Source of the DNA: Vreelandella neptunia
Lineage (GTDB): Bacteria > Pseudomonadota > Gammaproteobacteria > Pseudomonadales > Halomonadaceae
Length of the DNA: 64,000 bases
Assembly (NCBI RefSeq): GCF_000712975.1
Contig: NZ_JHQL01000003.1
Coordinates: 186,001-250,000 of the forward strand
Direction of reading: 5' to 3'
Under the pieces are notes generated by a model that was given only the letters and a program-made list of their open reading frames with translations, had not been told where the DNA came from and searched no databases. A program made the translations under genes and the position numbers. Positions 52,915-62,421 of this stretch are shown here, piece by piece (the first letter of the stretch is position 1; the number at the start of each line of letters is the position of its first letter).

Positions 52915-53448
52915 TTACATGCCCTGATAGCGAATTTCCGTGATAGTGTAGAACGTCTCGCCATTGGGTGTGAGCACGGTAATATCGTCGTCTACTTCTT
53001 TCCCCAGTAGCGCTTTGGCCATGGGGGCATCGATACTGATCCAGCGTTTTTTAGTGTCGATTTCGTCGTGGCCAACAATTCTAAGATGAACGTGCTCCCC
53101 ATTTTGATCTTCCAAACTTACGTACGCGCCGAAAAAAACCTTGCTGGTATCAGCGGGCAGGCGATCAACAATTTGCAGTTCGTCCAACCGCTTGGTTAGG
53201 TAACCAATGCGCGCAATAACGCGGTTTAACTCTTTTTTATTATAAGTGTAATCGGCATTTTCACTGCGGTCGCCCTGGGCGGCGGCTTCACCGACTTTGG
53301 CCGAAATAGCAGGACGTTTAACCCGTGATAGGTGATCCAGAATAGCGCGCAAGCGAGCTGCGCCCTCTGCGGTGATCAGGTTGCTCTTAGGTTCTTGGCG
53401 CGGGTCTTTTGCTGGATCGCGCCAGCGCGTCATGTTGCGGCCTTTCAT
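52915..53448 (-). CDS. greB: Transcript cleavage factor GreB
   Basis: From the ATG at 53448 (GGAGG ten bases upstream; another ATG six codons earlier is possible) the protein has 177 residues. The N-terminal coiled coil has the GreB tip GEAAAQGDRSENADYTYNKKELNRVIARIGYLTKRLDEL, with the acidic residues that bring Mg2+ to the RNA polymerase active site. The C-terminal FKBP-like domain has VFFGAYVSLED, LRIVGHDEID, and ISIDAPMAKALLGKEVDD. It rescues backtracked RNA polymerase. A basic N-terminal extension of about 20 residues (GRNMTRWRDPAKDPRQEPK) exceeds E. coli GreB. Confidence 0.93.
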   Translation of the reverse strand: MKGRNMTRWRDPAKDPRQEPKSNLITAEGAARLRAILDHLSRVKRPAISAKVGEAAAQGDRSENADYTYNKKELNRVIARIGYLTKRLDELQIVDRLPADTSKVFFGAYVSLEDQNGEHVHLRIVGHDEIDTKKRWISIDAPMAKALLGKEVDDDITVLTPNGETFYTITEIRYQGM

Positions 53449-53625
53449 TGCGGTTTCCACCTCCATAAAGAGTACCAGCTTACGCTAATGAGAGTGTTGT
53501 TCACAAAGCTCATATTTATTGGCGATTCATTCAAACGTTCGTTACATTGTGTGGTGAGGGCTTTAAATCCCAAAACTAACCGTATTACTTGCTAGAAAAG
53601 CATAAAAATAAATCAGGAGCTCATT

Positions 53626-54270
53626 ATGCATACAACGCCTTTTTCTCGCTTACTCATTGCTGCGGCGTTAGGCAGCGCGCTGGCGCTAGCCCCATTAAGC
53701 GTGTCGGCTTATGAAGGCGAGGTATTCTCACTAAAAAACCGCTGGGAACACACCGTCACTGAAATGCCTGCTAACGAGCGCGAGAGTACGTTGAAAGCGC
53801 TTGCTAGTGAGGCTGAGCAACTTGCTAGCCAACATTCTGATCAAGCGGACGTGCTGATTTGGCAAGGCATTATATTGGCGTCTTATGCCCGTGAACGTGG
53901 CGGGCTTGGTGCATTAGGCACTGCAGGCGATGCCCGCGATGTGTTGGAGCGGGCGATTGAGCTTGACCCACAGGGTGGCAATGGGTCGGCGTATGTCACA
54001 CTTGGTGCGCTTTATGATCGTGCGCCAGGTAGGCCGTTAGGCTTTGGCAATAGCGATACCGCTGAGCGTATGTTTCAACGTGCGCTAGAGATCCGCCCAG
54101 ACGGTATTGATGTGAACTATTACTACGCAGCGTTTTTGCAAGAAGAGGGCAATACCCAAGCGGCGCGAGAGCACGCCCAGCGCGCAGTAGAAGGAACGGC
54201 ACGTGAAAGCCGTCAAGCCTCTGACGAAGCACTGCGCCGAGATGCTGAGAAACTTTTGAGTGAGTTGTAG
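53626..54270 (+). CDS. Exported TPR-repeat protein
   Basis: The 214-residue protein has a signal peptide (LLIAAALGSALALAPLSVSAYE). The mature part contains TPR-like helices, notably DVLERAIELDPQGGNGSAYVTLGALYDRAPGRPLGFG and AERMFQRALEIRPDGIDVNYYYAAFLQEEGNTQAAREHAQRAVE. It resembles the TPR-type periplasmic proteins often annotated as TRAP transporter TatT-like, though no transporter is adjacent. CAGGAG precedes the ATG. The role is probably protein-protein binding in the periplasm. Confidence 0.85.
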   Translation: MHTTPFSRLLIAAALGSALALAPLSVSAYEGEVFSLKNRWEHTVTEMPANERESTLKALASEAEQLASQHSDQADVLIWQGIILASYARERGGLGALGTAGDARDVLERAIELDPQGGNGSAYVTLGALYDRAPGRPLGFGNSDTAERMFQRALEIRPDGIDVNYYYAAFLQEEGNTQAAREHAQRAVEGTARESRQASDEALRRDAEKLLSEL

Positions 54271-54375
54271 TCCTTCCCTCCTCTAAGCCTTCCTCCCTTA
54301 AGGGTTGATAAGCGCGTTGGCATTCCCAGTGGTAAGCATTGATAATAGAACGATTGTTAACACTGGGAGTGCTTC

Positions 54376-55059
54376 ATGGTCGCTAGCCCTAACGTATTAG
54401 CGCCCGACGCGTCAGCGCCGCCTCAGCTGGGCCGAGATGATGTCGAACTAATCCAACGTGATACCCTTTATCAGGGTTTTTTCCGCTTGGAAGCCTTAGA
54501 GCTGCGGCATCGTCTCTTCGAAGGTGGCTGGAGCGACACGATGCGTCGCGAGGTACATAACCGCTTTGACGCTGTTGGCGTGCTGCTTTACGACCCTGCT
54601 CGCGATGCGTTAGTACTTGTTGAACAGTTTCGTGCGGGTGCGATTGACGACCCACTTTCTCCTTGGAAGTTAGAGCTGGTGGCGGGACTGGCAGATAAAG
54701 ACGAATCCCTTGAAGACGTTGCCCGCCGTGAAGCGTTGGAAGAGTCAGGCTGCCAGGTAGGCGCATTGACTAAATTGCATACCTATTACCCAAGCCCCGG
54801 CGCCTGTAACGAACGGGTGACCCTCTTTTGTGGTTTAGTCGATACCCAAGGTATGGGGGGAATTCATGGGCTGGATGATGAGCACGAAGATATTCGTGTT
54901 CATGTGGTAACTTTCCCGACGGCATGGGAACTCCTAGAGAAGGGAAGACTCGACAACGCCATGTGTTTGATTGGGCTGCATTGGCTGGCAAGCCAGCGAG
55001 CTTCGCTGCGTGCTGCCTCTCACCGTGCAGTGACTGCAAATGCGGACAGCCAACCGTGA
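54376..55059 (+). CDS. nudF: ADP-ribose pyrophosphatase NudF
   Basis: The 227-residue protein has an intact Nudix box, GLADKDESLEDVARREALEESG, with the REALEE metal-binding core. The N-terminal FRLEALELRHRLFEGGWSDTMRREVHNRFDAVGVLLYDPARDALVLVEQFRAG and later YPSPGACNERVTLFCGLVD are the ADP-ribose pyrophosphatase pattern. It hydrolyses ADP-ribose to AMP and ribose 5-phosphate. It is the first gene of the nudF-yqiB-cpdA cluster, conserved as in E. coli. Confidence 0.95.
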   Translation: MVASPNVLAPDASAPPQLGRDDVELIQRDTLYQGFFRLEALELRHRLFEGGWSDTMRREVHNRFDAVGVLLYDPARDALVLVEQFRAGAIDDPLSPWKLELVAGLADKDESLEDVARREALEESGCQVGALTKLHTYYPSPGACNERVTLFCGLVDTQGMGGIHGLDDEHEDIRVHVVTFPTAWELLEKGRLDNAMCLIGLHWLASQRASLRAASHRAVTANADSQP

Positions 55060-55100
55060 AACTAAACACTGAAGCCAAGCGAATCTGAAAAGGAGTGAAC

Positions 55101-55547
55101 ATGGCCAGAACCGCCTATGTCACCGATTTAAAATCCCTGCAGGGCGAATGTAGCGCCAACTATATGCGCATGATTCGCTTGGTAGGCGATATGGAAAGCG
55201 GCCAGCAGCGCGATATCGCGCTGCATGGCGACGACCAGCATTTCGGCGATTTACATCTGAAAATTTTAGAGCAAGCGCCTTACACTACCATGGTGGAAGT
55301 AACTCAGAGCGGGCCGCTGGATGTGGTAATTGAAGGCCCCAGGATGCGTGTGCACCTTTACCATGATGTGCGCATGGCAGAAGTGACTGATTTTCAGCGT
55401 GAGCGCCACTTTAGTGGTCGCTACCGCTATCCGAATGCCAGAATGCACCAGCCAGACGAGAAACTGCAGCTTAATCGCTTTCTGGGTGAGTGGTTGGCCC
55501 ATGGCTTAGCTCATGGCCATGCCTATGATATGCCGGAGCTACCCTGA
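55101..55547 (+). CDS. yqiB: YqiB-like DUF1249 protein
   Basis: From the ATG at 55101 (AAAAGGAG upstream; a GTG two codons earlier overlaps the ribosome site) the protein has 148 residues. The DUF1249 pattern spans the whole chain: CSANYMRMIRLVGD, HFGDLHLKILEQAPYTTMVEVTQSG, MRVHLYHDVRMAEVTDFQRERHFSGRYRYPN, DEKLQLNRFLGEWLAHGLAHG. Function is unknown. Its stop overlaps the cpdA start (TGATG), and its place between nudF and cpdA is conserved in gammaproteobacteria. Confidence 0.93.
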   Translation: MARTAYVTDLKSLQGECSANYMRMIRLVGDMESGQQRDIALHGDDQHFGDLHLKILEQAPYTTMVEVTQSGPLDVVIEGPRMRVHLYHDVRMAEVTDFQRERHFSGRYRYPNARMHQPDEKLQLNRFLGEWLAHGLAHGHAYDMPELP

Positions 55548-56281
55548 TGCGGTTGGTTCAAATTACCGATGCACACCTGCATGCCGATAAAACAGCTCGT
55601 TCACGAGCGGGCATTCCTTGGCGGCAGTTTGAATGTGTCCTGGATGCGGTCGTCGCTGAGCGGCCGGATATGGTCGTGTTTAGCGGTGATGTGAGCCAAG
55701 ACGAAACGGCTGCCTCTTATGCATTGGCACGTCAGGCGATGAACTCGTTGCCATGTCCATGGGTGTGGATTCCTGGTAATCATGATCAGCTAGCATTGAT
55801 GCAAGCAGAGCACCCGCTGGTGGACGAGGTTGATCTAACCCAGTGGCGTTTACTGCTTCTTGATACGCAGGTAGCAGGCCAGCCGTATGGCGAGCTAGGT
55901 GCCGAGCGCTTAGCCGCACTGGCGCAGCGTCTGGAAGAGGATGATCGCCCGACTTTGATTGTGATGCATCATCCGCCTGTGGATGTGGGCGCTGTATGGA
56001 TGGATGCGATTGGTCTTCAGGACCGCGATGCATTTTGGCAGCTTTTAAGCCATTACCCTCAGGTTAAGATTATTTTGTTTGGTCATACCCACCAAGCCTA
56101 TGCCCAGCAGCATAAGCTTGCGGATACCAAAATTAGTGTTTACGGCTGTCCTGCTATCGCTGACCAGTTCTTGCCCGGTGCTAAGCAGTTTGCAATTGAC
56201 GAAGCGTCGCGGCCTGGCTATCGAGTTATTGACCTAAATGGCAGTGATTGGCACTCCTGGGTGGAACGCGTTGTTATCTAA
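55547..56281 (+). CDS. cpdA: 3',5'-cyclic AMP phosphodiesterase CpdA
   Basis: The 244-residue metallophosphoesterase has the metal-binding blocks LVQITDAHLHAD, VVFSGDVSQDE, WIPGNHDQ, IVMHHPP and ILFGHTHQ. The DxH...GD...GNHD...GHTH order and size match class III CpdA enzymes, which hydrolyse cAMP to AMP. Cytoplasmic. Last gene of the nudF operon, translationally coupled to yqiB. Confidence 0.94.
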   Translation: MRLVQITDAHLHADKTARSRAGIPWRQFECVLDAVVAERPDMVVFSGDVSQDETAASYALARQAMNSLPCPWVWIPGNHDQLALMQAEHPLVDEVDLTQWRLLLLDTQVAGQPYGELGAERLAALAQRLEEDDRPTLIVMHHPPVDVGAVWMDAIGLQDRDAFWQLLSHYPQVKIILFGHTHQAYAQQHKLADTKISVYGCPAIADQFLPGAKQFAIDEASRPGYRVIDLNGSDWHSWVERVVI

Positions 56282-56459
56282 TGACACGTAGGTCATGATC
56301 CTTTTAGGCAATAAAGATATAAAAAGATAGTTATTAATTCTTTTGGGTTATTATCAGCTCGGCGTTACCCTACTCTCAAATAACCGCCTTTGGCAACGCT
56401 GCCGCTAGGCGGTAAATAGCGTTTGCACGTGCAAGCACCGTTTTGTGAGGGAGTAGGTA
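56282..56459 (+). promoter_or_regulatory. cysDN upstream region with inverted repeat
   Basis: The 178-bp region is AT-rich at 56300-56350. ACCGCCT (56383-56389) and AGGCGGT (56407-56413) form an inverted repeat with a 17-base loop and no T-run. Control by CysB is expected for cysDN in gammaproteobacteria, but I cannot place a CysB site. Confidence 0.45.
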
Positions 56460-57419
56460 ATGAACCAGTTTTCTGCGCCGTCGGCGTCCCAGCATGAGGT
56501 GCCTATTGCACCTGATGCGGCACGTTTGACCCACCTAAAGCAGCTAGAAGCTGAATCCATCCATATCATCCGGGAAGTGGCCGCTGAGTTTAGTAACCCG
56601 GTAATGATGTACTCCATCGGTAAAGACTCTTCGGTGATGCTACATCTGGCGCGTAAGGCTTTCTATCCAGGTACACCGCCATTCCCATTGATGCATGTGG
56701 ACACCACCTGGAAGTTTCGTGAAATGATCGCGTTCCGTAACCGCATGGCAGAAGAAGCGGGGATGGAGCTGATTGTGCATACCAATGAAGAGGGGCGGGC
56801 CGCCAATATCAACCCCTTCGACCATGGTAGTGCCAAATATACCGACATCATGAAAACCCAGGCGCTTAAGCAAGCGTTAGATAAGTATGGTTTCGATGCT
56901 GCCTTTGGTGGCGCGCGGCGTGATGAGGAAGCCTCACGGGCTAAAGAGCGTGTGTACTCTTTCCGAGATAAATACCATCGCTGGGACCCAAAGAGCCAGC
57001 GTCCTGAGCTTTGGAATGTGTATAACGCCAACGTTAATAAGGGCGAGTCAATTCGCGTTTTCCCGCTGTCGAATTGGACAGAGCTGGATATCTGGCAGTA
57101 CATCTATCTTGAGTCGATTCCGATTGTGCCGCTTTACTACGCCGCCAAGCGTCCTGTGGTTGAGCGTGATGGCATGCAGGTTATGGTTGATGATGACCGC
57201 TTGCCCTTGGCGCCAGGTGAAGTGCCTGAAGAGAAGTTTGTGCGCTTCAGAACGCTGGGCTGTTACCCACTGACCGGCGCGGTGGAATCAACGGCTGCCA
57301 CGCTGCCTGAGATTATTCAAGAGATGCTGTTGACCAAAACCAGCGAACGTAGTGGCCGTGCGATCGATCGCGACCAGGTCGGTTCAATGGAGAAGAAAAA
57401 GCGCGAAGGCTATTTTTAA
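56460..57419 (+). CDS. cysD: Sulfate adenylyltransferase subunit CysD
   Basis: The 319-residue protein is an ATP-PPi-loop enzyme with [23 protein letters not shown] (PP motif), [16 protein letters not shown] and [45 protein letters not shown] and [17 protein letters not shown] complete the family pattern. With CysN it makes APS from ATP and sulfate, the first step of assimilatory sulfate reduction. It is about 15 residues longer than E. coli CysD at the N-terminus. It lies 12 bp before cysN. Confidence 0.97.
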   Translation: MNQFSAPSASQHEVPIAPDAARLTHLKQLEAESIHIIREVAAEFSNPVMMYSIGKDSSVMLHLARKAFYPGTPPFPLMHVDTTWKFREMIAFRNRMAEEAGMELIVHTNEEGRAANINPFDHGSAKYTDIMKTQALKQALDKYGFDAAFGGARRDEEASRAKERVYSFRDKYHRWDPKSQRPELWNVYNANVNKGESIRVFPLSNWTELDIWQYIYLESIPIVPLYYAAKRPVVERDGMQVMVDDDRLPLAPGEVPEEKFVRFRTLGCYPLTGAVESTAATLPEIIQEMLLTKTSERSGRAIDRDQVGSMEKKKREGYF

Positions 57420-57431
57420 GGAGTAGGTCTA

Positions 57432-58874
57432 ATGGCTCATCAATCTAATTTAATTGCTGACAATATCGAGCAGTACCTTCACGAGCACGAAAACAAAGAC
57501 CTGCTGCGTTTTATCACTTGTGGCAGTGTTGACGACGGAAAGTCCACGCTGATCGGACGCCTGCTGCACGATTCTAAAATGATCTTTGAAGATCAACTGG
57601 CGGCAATTACCCAAGCGTCTAAAACCAGTGGCACTACCGGTGATACGGTTGATTTGGCGCTGTTGGTGGATGGCTTGCAGTCAGAGCGAGAGCAGGGCAT
57701 TACTATTGATGTGGCGTACCGCTTCTTCTCTACGGAAAAGCGTAAATTCATCATTGCGGATACCCCTGGGCACGAGCAGTACACCCGCAATATGGCCACA
57801 GGCGCTTCAACGGCCAGCTTGGCGATTATCTTGATTGATGCCCGTTATGGGGTGCAGACTCAAACCCGTCGCCATAGCTTTATCGCCGATTTGCTAGGCA
57901 TTCAGCACTTGGTGATTGCGGTTAACAAGATGGACTTGGTGGACTTCTCCGAGCAGCGCTTCAATGAGATTGTGGATGAATACCGCGCCTTTGCCACCAA
58001 CCTAAGTGCACCGGATATTCGCTTTGTACCAATGTCAGCACTAAACGGCGACAACGTGGTTAACCCAAGTGAGCAGTCACCATGGTATTTCGGTGCGGGT
58101 TACGAGGGCAAAACGCTGATTGAGCTGTTGGAAAGTGTCGAAATCAGTCGTGACCAAAACCTCACTGATTTACGTTTGCCGGTTCAGTACGTTAATCGTC
58201 CGAATCTGGATTTTCGTGGTTACTGCGGCACCTTGGCGGCAGGCGTTTTGCATCCAGGCCAGGAAGTGAAAGTGCTACCATCGGGTAAAACGTCACGGGT
58301 TGCCCGAGTGGTGACGTTTGATGGCGACTTAAGCGCTGCTTACCCAGGTCAGGCAATTACCGTTACCCTGGAAGATGAGATTGATATTTCCCGCGGTGAT
58401 TGGATTGTTAGTGCAGACGCTGACTTACCACTTTCTAATGCATTTATAGCGGATATCGTATGGATGCATGAAGATGCTCTAACACCGGGCAAGCTTTATG
58501 ACTTTAAGCTCGCCACCCGCGATCTGTCGGGTCAGGTAAGTGGTATTGAGTACCAAATTGACGTCAATACGCTCGAAAGACATGCCACGGATTCACTGGG
58601 CTTAAATGCGATTGCGCGCTGTGAGGTAGAGTTAACGGCGGCAATTCCCGTGGATGACTATCGCACAAGCCCTGGTACCGGCAGCTTTATCATCATCGAC
58701 AGGCTGACCAACGTAACGGTTGGCGCTGGCATGATTCGCGGAACAGCCGATGCCCGCGAGCAGGTGAGTGGCGCTACTACCGATTGGGCTGCCTTTGAGC
58801 GTGATTTGAACGCGCTAGTGCGTAAGCATTTTCCCCACTGGGAAGCGAAGGATGTGCGCGACTTGCTGCGCTAG
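57432..58874 (+). CDS. cysN: Sulfate adenylyltransferase GTPase subunit CysN
   Basis: The 480-residue EF-Tu-like GTPase has G1 [16 protein letters not shown]3 [18 protein letters not shown]4 NKMDLVDF, and two beta-barrel domains behind. GTP hydrolysis here drives APS formation by CysD. The length corresponds to CysN alone, without a C-terminal CysC (APS kinase) fusion, and no cysC follows, so PAPS formation or direct APS reduction is encoded elsewhere. A bidirectional terminator follows. Confidence 0.97.
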   Translation: MAHQSNLIADNIEQYLHEHENKDLLRFITCGSVDDGKSTLIGRLLHDSKMIFEDQLAAITQASKTSGTTGDTVDLALLVDGLQSEREQGITIDVAYRFFSTEKRKFIIADTPGHEQYTRNMATGASTASLAIILIDARYGVQTQTRRHSFIADLLGIQHLVIAVNKMDLVDFSEQRFNEIVDEYRAFATNLSAPDIRFVPMSALNGDNVVNPSEQSPWYFGAGYEGKTLIELLESVEISRDQNLTDLRLPVQYVNRPNLDFRGYCGTLAAGVLHPGQEVKVLPSGKTSRVARVVTFDGDLSAAYPGQAITVTLEDEIDISRGDWIVSADADLPLSNAFIADIVWMHEDALTPGKLYDFKLATRDLSGQVSGIEYQIDVNTLERHATDSLGLNAIARCEVELTAAIPVDDYRTSPGTGSFIIIDRLTNVTVGAGMIRGTADAREQVSGATTDWAAFERDLNALVRKHFPHWEAKDVRDLLR

Positions 58875-58908
58875 CAGGGAGTGTTAGCAAATACGTTATT
58901 TGACGTTA

Positions 58909-58945
58909 AAAATCGGCCTGAGTCATTGTGACCCAGGCCGATTTT
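58909..58945. terminator. Bidirectional terminator between cysN and tupA
   Basis: AAAATCGGCCTG (58909-58920) and CAGGCCGATTTT (58934-58945) form a perfect 12-bp stem with A and T runs on opposite flanks. It lies between the convergent cysN and tupA genes and can serve both. Confidence 0.92.
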
Positions 58946-58960
58946 ACGTAAGGAGCAGCG

Positions 58961-59803
58961 CTACTGTGTGTTAGACGAAGACTGCGCGTTAGGGAAAAAC
59001 AACTGTTGGCCGTTGACGTCAAAATCGGCAATCGCTTGCTGTCCTTCTTCTGACACCAGCCACTGGTGCCACTGAGCCGCTAAATCGTGTTTCAAGTGCG
59101 GGTGTTGCTGTTCAGAAAGTAGCAGGCTGCCGTACTGATTAAATAGCGCATTGTCGCCTTCAAATAACAGGGTTAAGTCTTGTGGGTTTTCAAACGCCAC
59201 CCAAGTTGCACGGTCAGTGAATGTGTAGGCATTCATGCCTGCAGCGGTGTTTAGGGTTGGCCCCATGCCGCTACCTAACTCGCGATACCATTCACCTTGA
59301 GGGGTCACCTCTGCATCTTCCCATAAGCGCAGTTCGGCACGGTGGGTGCCGCTGTCATCTCCTCGGGATGCAAAGGGCGATTCGCTTTCCGCGATACGTG
59401 CAAACGCCTCGGCGACGTTGGCACTACTGCTAATGTCTGCAGGGTCATCGCTGGGCCCGACAATCACAAAGTCGTTATACATGACGTCCAGGCGCTCGCT
59501 GGCGTAGCCATCGGCGACAAATTGCTCTTCGCCCGCCGTGTCATGTACCAGTAGGCTATCGGCATCGCCTCGGCGGGCAATCTCAAACGCTTGCCCTGTT
59601 CCTACAGCGACCACACGCACATCAATACCCGTGGCATCGGTGAAGGTAGGAATAATCGCGTCAAATAGCCCTGAGTTTTCAGTGGAGGTGGTTGACGCTA
59701 AGGTGATGAAATCATCGTTAGCAAGCAGTGAGGCACTCCACGAGAGGCCTACTAATCCTGAGGTTAATAAGCTAGCGGTAGCCAACGTTGTGTTTTTTTT
59801 CAT
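58961..59803 (-). CDS. tupA: Tungstate ABC transporter substrate-binding protein TupA
   Basis: From the ATG at 59803 (AGGAGCAACC upstream) the protein has 280 residues; the longer frame would run 25 codons into tupC and lacks a ribosome site. A signal peptide (TASLLTSGLVGLSWSASLLAND) is followed by TupA motifs: LASTTSTENSGLFDAIIPTFTDATGIDVRVVAVGTGQAFEIARRGDADSLLVHD, YNDFVIVGPSDDPADI, and FASRGDDSGTHRAELRLWEDAEV. The TTSTENSG and SRGDDSGTH segments bind the oxyanion, favouring tungstate over molybdate in this family. It ends a minus-strand tupB-tupC-tupA operon. Confidence 0.93.
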   Translation of the reverse strand: MKKNTTLATASLLTSGLVGLSWSASLLANDDFITLASTTSTENSGLFDAIIPTFTDATGIDVRVVAVGTGQAFEIARRGDADSLLVHDTAGEEQFVADGYASERLDVMYNDFVIVGPSDDPADISSSANVAEAFARIAESESPFASRGDDSGTHRAELRLWEDAEVTPQGEWYRELGSGMGPTLNTAAGMNAYTFTDRATWVAFENPQDLTLLFEGDNALFNQYGSLLLSEQQHPHLKHDLAAQWHQWLVSEEGQQAIADFDVNGQQLFFPNAQSSSNTQ

Positions 59804-59819
59804 AGGGTTGCTCCTGGGG

Positions 59820-60566
59820 TTACCAAACAAGTTCTCCGCGAATAAAGGCGCCCGCTTGTGTGGAAGCTGGCGTGTCAAAAAAGTGTTGGGCCTGTGTGTG
59901 CTCTAGTACTTGACCGCTATACATAAACACCACCTCATCAGCCAAGCGGCGGGCTTGATGCAGATCGTGGGTCGTCATAATGATGCGGGTGCCGTTCTGG
60001 TGAAATTCATTCACCGCATCTTCAACCGCTTTGATAGCGGCAGGGTCTAAGGCCGCGGTAGGCTCATCTAAAAACAGCACGGCAGGATTGAGTAGCCAAG
60101 CACGAGCAAGCGTAAGACGCTGCTGTTCGCCGCCGGAGAGCACTCGGGCAGGACGCTTAGCAAGCGCGACTAAGCCAAACTTTTCAAGCGCCTGATGTGC
60201 CATAGATTTGCGCTGTCGTCGTGGCACGCCCCTCACCGCCAGGGCGTAGGTTAAGTTATCGATTGCCGAGCGACGCAGTAGCACTGGGCGCTGAAAGACC
60301 ATGGCTTGGGTAGGCCGCGCTCCTTGCCAGTGAATATTGCCACTGCTGGGAGTGAGCAGGCCGTGAGCTAAACGCATCATTAAGCTTTTTCCCGCGCCGT
60401 TGGGGCCCATAATCAGTGTGCGCTGGCAGCCCGAGAGTGTCAGCGTGGTGGGTGCAAGGAGCCGATGGCCGCGATGTTCAAAGCTAACCTGTTCAAAATG
60501 CAGCGCTGGCACAGTGGTCATTGAAGACGGCTGGAAACTAGGAGGCGGGAAAATAGACGCGTTCAT
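59820..60566 (-). CDS. tupC: Tungstate ABC transporter ATP-binding protein TupC
   Basis: The 248-residue ATPase has Walker A MGPNGAGKSLMMRLAHG, signature LSGGEQQRLTLARAWLL, Walker B AVLFLDEPTAALDP and the switch His in MTTHDLHQARRLAD. It energises import through TupB. Its start overlaps the tupB stop by 4 bp, and tupA follows 17 bp after its own stop. The N-terminus (FPPPSFQPSSMTTVP) may be extended; an internal Met at MTTVPALHFEQV is an alternative start. Confidence 0.93.
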   Translation of the reverse strand: MNASIFPPPSFQPSSMTTVPALHFEQVSFEHRGHRLLAPTTLTLSGCQRTLIMGPNGAGKSLMMRLAHGLLTPSSGNIHWQGARPTQAMVFQRPVLLRRSAIDNLTYALAVRGVPRRQRKSMAHQALEKFGLVALAKRPARVLSGGEQQRLTLARAWLLNPAVLFLDEPTAALDPAAIKAVEDAVNEFHQNGTRIIMTTHDLHQARRLADEVVFMYSGQVLEHTQAQHFFDTPASTQAGAFIRGELVW

Positions 60567-61267
60567 CCTAACCGCCTCTTAGCCGTTTCACTGACCATGT
60601 GAGCTAACGCATTAATCAGAGTGACAAGGCTAAGCAGCACAATGCCGAGGCCAAGCGCGAGTGGCAGATTGCCTTTGCTGGTTTCCAACACAATGCTGGT
60701 GGTCATGACACGGGTGATGCCATCGATATTGCCACCGACAATCATCACCGCACCGACTTCAGCGCTAGCGCGGCCAAAGCCTGCGAGTATTACGGTTAAT
60801 AACCCAAAGCGTGCGTCCCACAGCAGGGTAGGCATCATTCGTAGCTGACTAAGCCCCAGAGAGCGCAGCTGTTCGGCGTACTCGTTATGCAGCGTTTCCA
60901 CCTGCTGGCGAGTCAGTGCGGCAATAATCGGGAAGACTAAAATGACTTGTGCAATCACCATGGCCGTTGGCGTAAACAGCAGCCCAAACGGACCTAGCGG
61001 CCCCGCGCGGGAAAGCAGCAGATAGACACATAGCCCAGCAACTACAGGGGGCAGGCCCATAAGTGCATTAAGCAGCACAATCAATGCATTGCGGCCAGGG
61101 AAGCGCCACAGGGCGAGTGCAGCGCCAAATGGAAGCGCCAGTAGGCTGGCGATTAACACCGCGATCAGTGATACCTGCAGCGACAGTATCACAATAGTGA
61201 TGAGGCTCTGATCCATTCCTAGAATCAGCGCAAACGCTGTAGAAAAAGGGTTGTCACTTGCAGGCAT
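60563..61267 (-). CDS. tupB: Tungstate ABC transporter permease TupB
   Basis: The 234-residue inner-membrane permease has about five to six helices and the EAA-type cytoplasmic loop (EYAEQLRSLGLSQLRMMPTLLWDARFGLLTVILAGFGRASAEVGAVMIVGGNI). The FGRASAEVGAVMIVGGN stretch is characteristic of TupB/WtpB-like permeases. First gene of the tup operon, with the promoter in the 161-bp region shared with the divergent regulator. Confidence 0.93.
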   Translation of the reverse strand: MPASDNPFSTAFALILGMDQSLITIVILSLQVSLIAVLIASLLALPFGAALALWRFPGRNALIVLLNALMGLPPVVAGLCVYLLLSRAGPLGPFGLLFTPTAMVIAQVILVFPIIAALTRQQVETLHNEYAEQLRSLGLSQLRMMPTLLWDARFGLLTVILAGFGRASAEVGAVMIVGGNIDGITRVMTTSIVLETSKGNLPLALGLGIVLLSLVTLINALAHMVSETAKRRLG

Positions 61268-61428
61268 AATGTCTTACACCATCGTTTTTATTATTCAACA
61301 TCGTTTTTAACAACCGACACATGTACTCAATCACATTAGGTGCGTTAGCTGACATCATGTACGCAAACTTGTTGTAATGCACTTAAGCCTGAAATATATG
61401 CATCTACATGCAGTAAACTGCGAGGGGC
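61268..61428. promoter_or_regulatory. Divergent tup/regulator promoter region
   Basis: The 161-bp AT-rich region separates tupB from the HTH-PBP regulator. Repeated short ATGCA/TGCAT elements occur at 61376-61411 (AATGCACTT, ATATGCATCT, ACATGCAGT) and could be operator half-sites for the adjacent regulator. ATTATTCAACATCG near 61293 may belong to the tupB promoter. Confidence 0.5.
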
Positions 61429-62316
61429 ATGAATATGTTAAGGGAATTTCTCACCACGGCAGAGGTCGCCGACTACCTGCGTTTAAAAGAGCGCAAGGTG
61501 TACGATTTGGTGCGCCAGGGCCAGATACCTTGCAGTCGTGCTACCGGAAAATTGCTCTTTCCTCGCCAGCATATCGATATGTGGGTGCTCAACCATTTAG
61601 AAGGTGATCAAGCGTTGCGTTCACCGCTGCCGCTAATATTAGCGGGTAGCCAAGATCCACTGCTGGAGTGGGCGGTTCGCGAAAGCGGTAGTGACTTGGC
61701 GTCACTTTGCCACGGCAGTGGTGATGGCCTGCACCGCTTGATGGAAGGAAAAGCGATGCTGGCGGGCATTCACTTGCTCAACTTTGAAACTGGGCGCTAT
61801 AACGAGCCAGCGGCACTAGGGCTGGGTGGTGTTCGAGACTTAATCGTGCTGCATTGGGCGAAGCGCCAGCAAGGATTGCTAGTGGCGCAGGGAAACCCGC
61901 TAAGTATTCAAACGCTTAAGGATGTTGCTCGGCAAAAGGTTACGCTTGCCCACCGTCAGCCTGGTGCAGGTGCGGCTCAGTTACTGCGCTGTCTGCTACG
62001 GCGTGCAGCGATTGAACCGGATACACTAAATTTGGCAGCTAATGTTTCGTTGAGCGAAGATGATTTGGCCCTTTCCATTGCCCAAGGTGAAGCGGATGTT
62101 GGGCTTGGGGTTGAAGCAGCAGCCCATCGTCAACACCTACACTTTATACCGCTAATTGAAGAATCATTTGATTTAGTAATGCATCGGCGAAGTTACTTTG
62201 AACCAGCGTTTCAAGCACTTATTTCGTTTACTCGCGAGCAGCGCTTTGTTGATCGAGCAGACGCTTTACAAGGCTATAACGTGAGTGGCTTGGGAGAAGT
62301 GTTGTATAACGCCTAA
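61429..62316 (+). CDS. HTH-PBP one-component regulator, probable tungstate/molybdate sensor
   Basis: The 295-residue protein has an excisionase/MerR-like HTH (about 6-58: FLTTAEVADYLRLKERKVYDLVRQGQIPCSRATGKLLFPRQHIDMWV) fused to a periplasmic-binding-protein-like domain (LILAGSQDPLLEWAVRESG, VLHWAKRQQGLLVAQGNPLSIQTLKDVARQKVTLAHRQPGAGAAQLLRCLL, AQGEADVGLGVEAAA). That PBP fold is used by ModE-unrelated oxyanion and cofactor sensors. No signal peptide, so cytoplasmic. Its divergent position next to tupBCA argues that it senses tungstate or molybdopterin precursors and controls uptake; this is inference. Confidence 0.88.
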   Translation: MNMLREFLTTAEVADYLRLKERKVYDLVRQGQIPCSRATGKLLFPRQHIDMWVLNHLEGDQALRSPLPLILAGSQDPLLEWAVRESGSDLASLCHGSGDGLHRLMEGKAMLAGIHLLNFETGRYNEPAALGLGGVRDLIVLHWAKRQQGLLVAQGNPLSIQTLKDVARQKVTLAHRQPGAGAAQLLRCLLRRAAIEPDTLNLAANVSLSEDDLALSIAQGEADVGLGVEAAAHRQHLHFIPLIEESFDLVMHRRSYFEPAFQALISFTREQRFVDRADALQGYNVSGLGEVLYNA

Positions 62317-62421
62317 GTGCCCAGCTACTACCTTGTTTAGCTGCTTTCGCTTGACGATTGTATAAGATGCGCCACACTAAACAGATGCTGTAGATGTATT
62401 TATCATCACGAAAAGGAGAGC

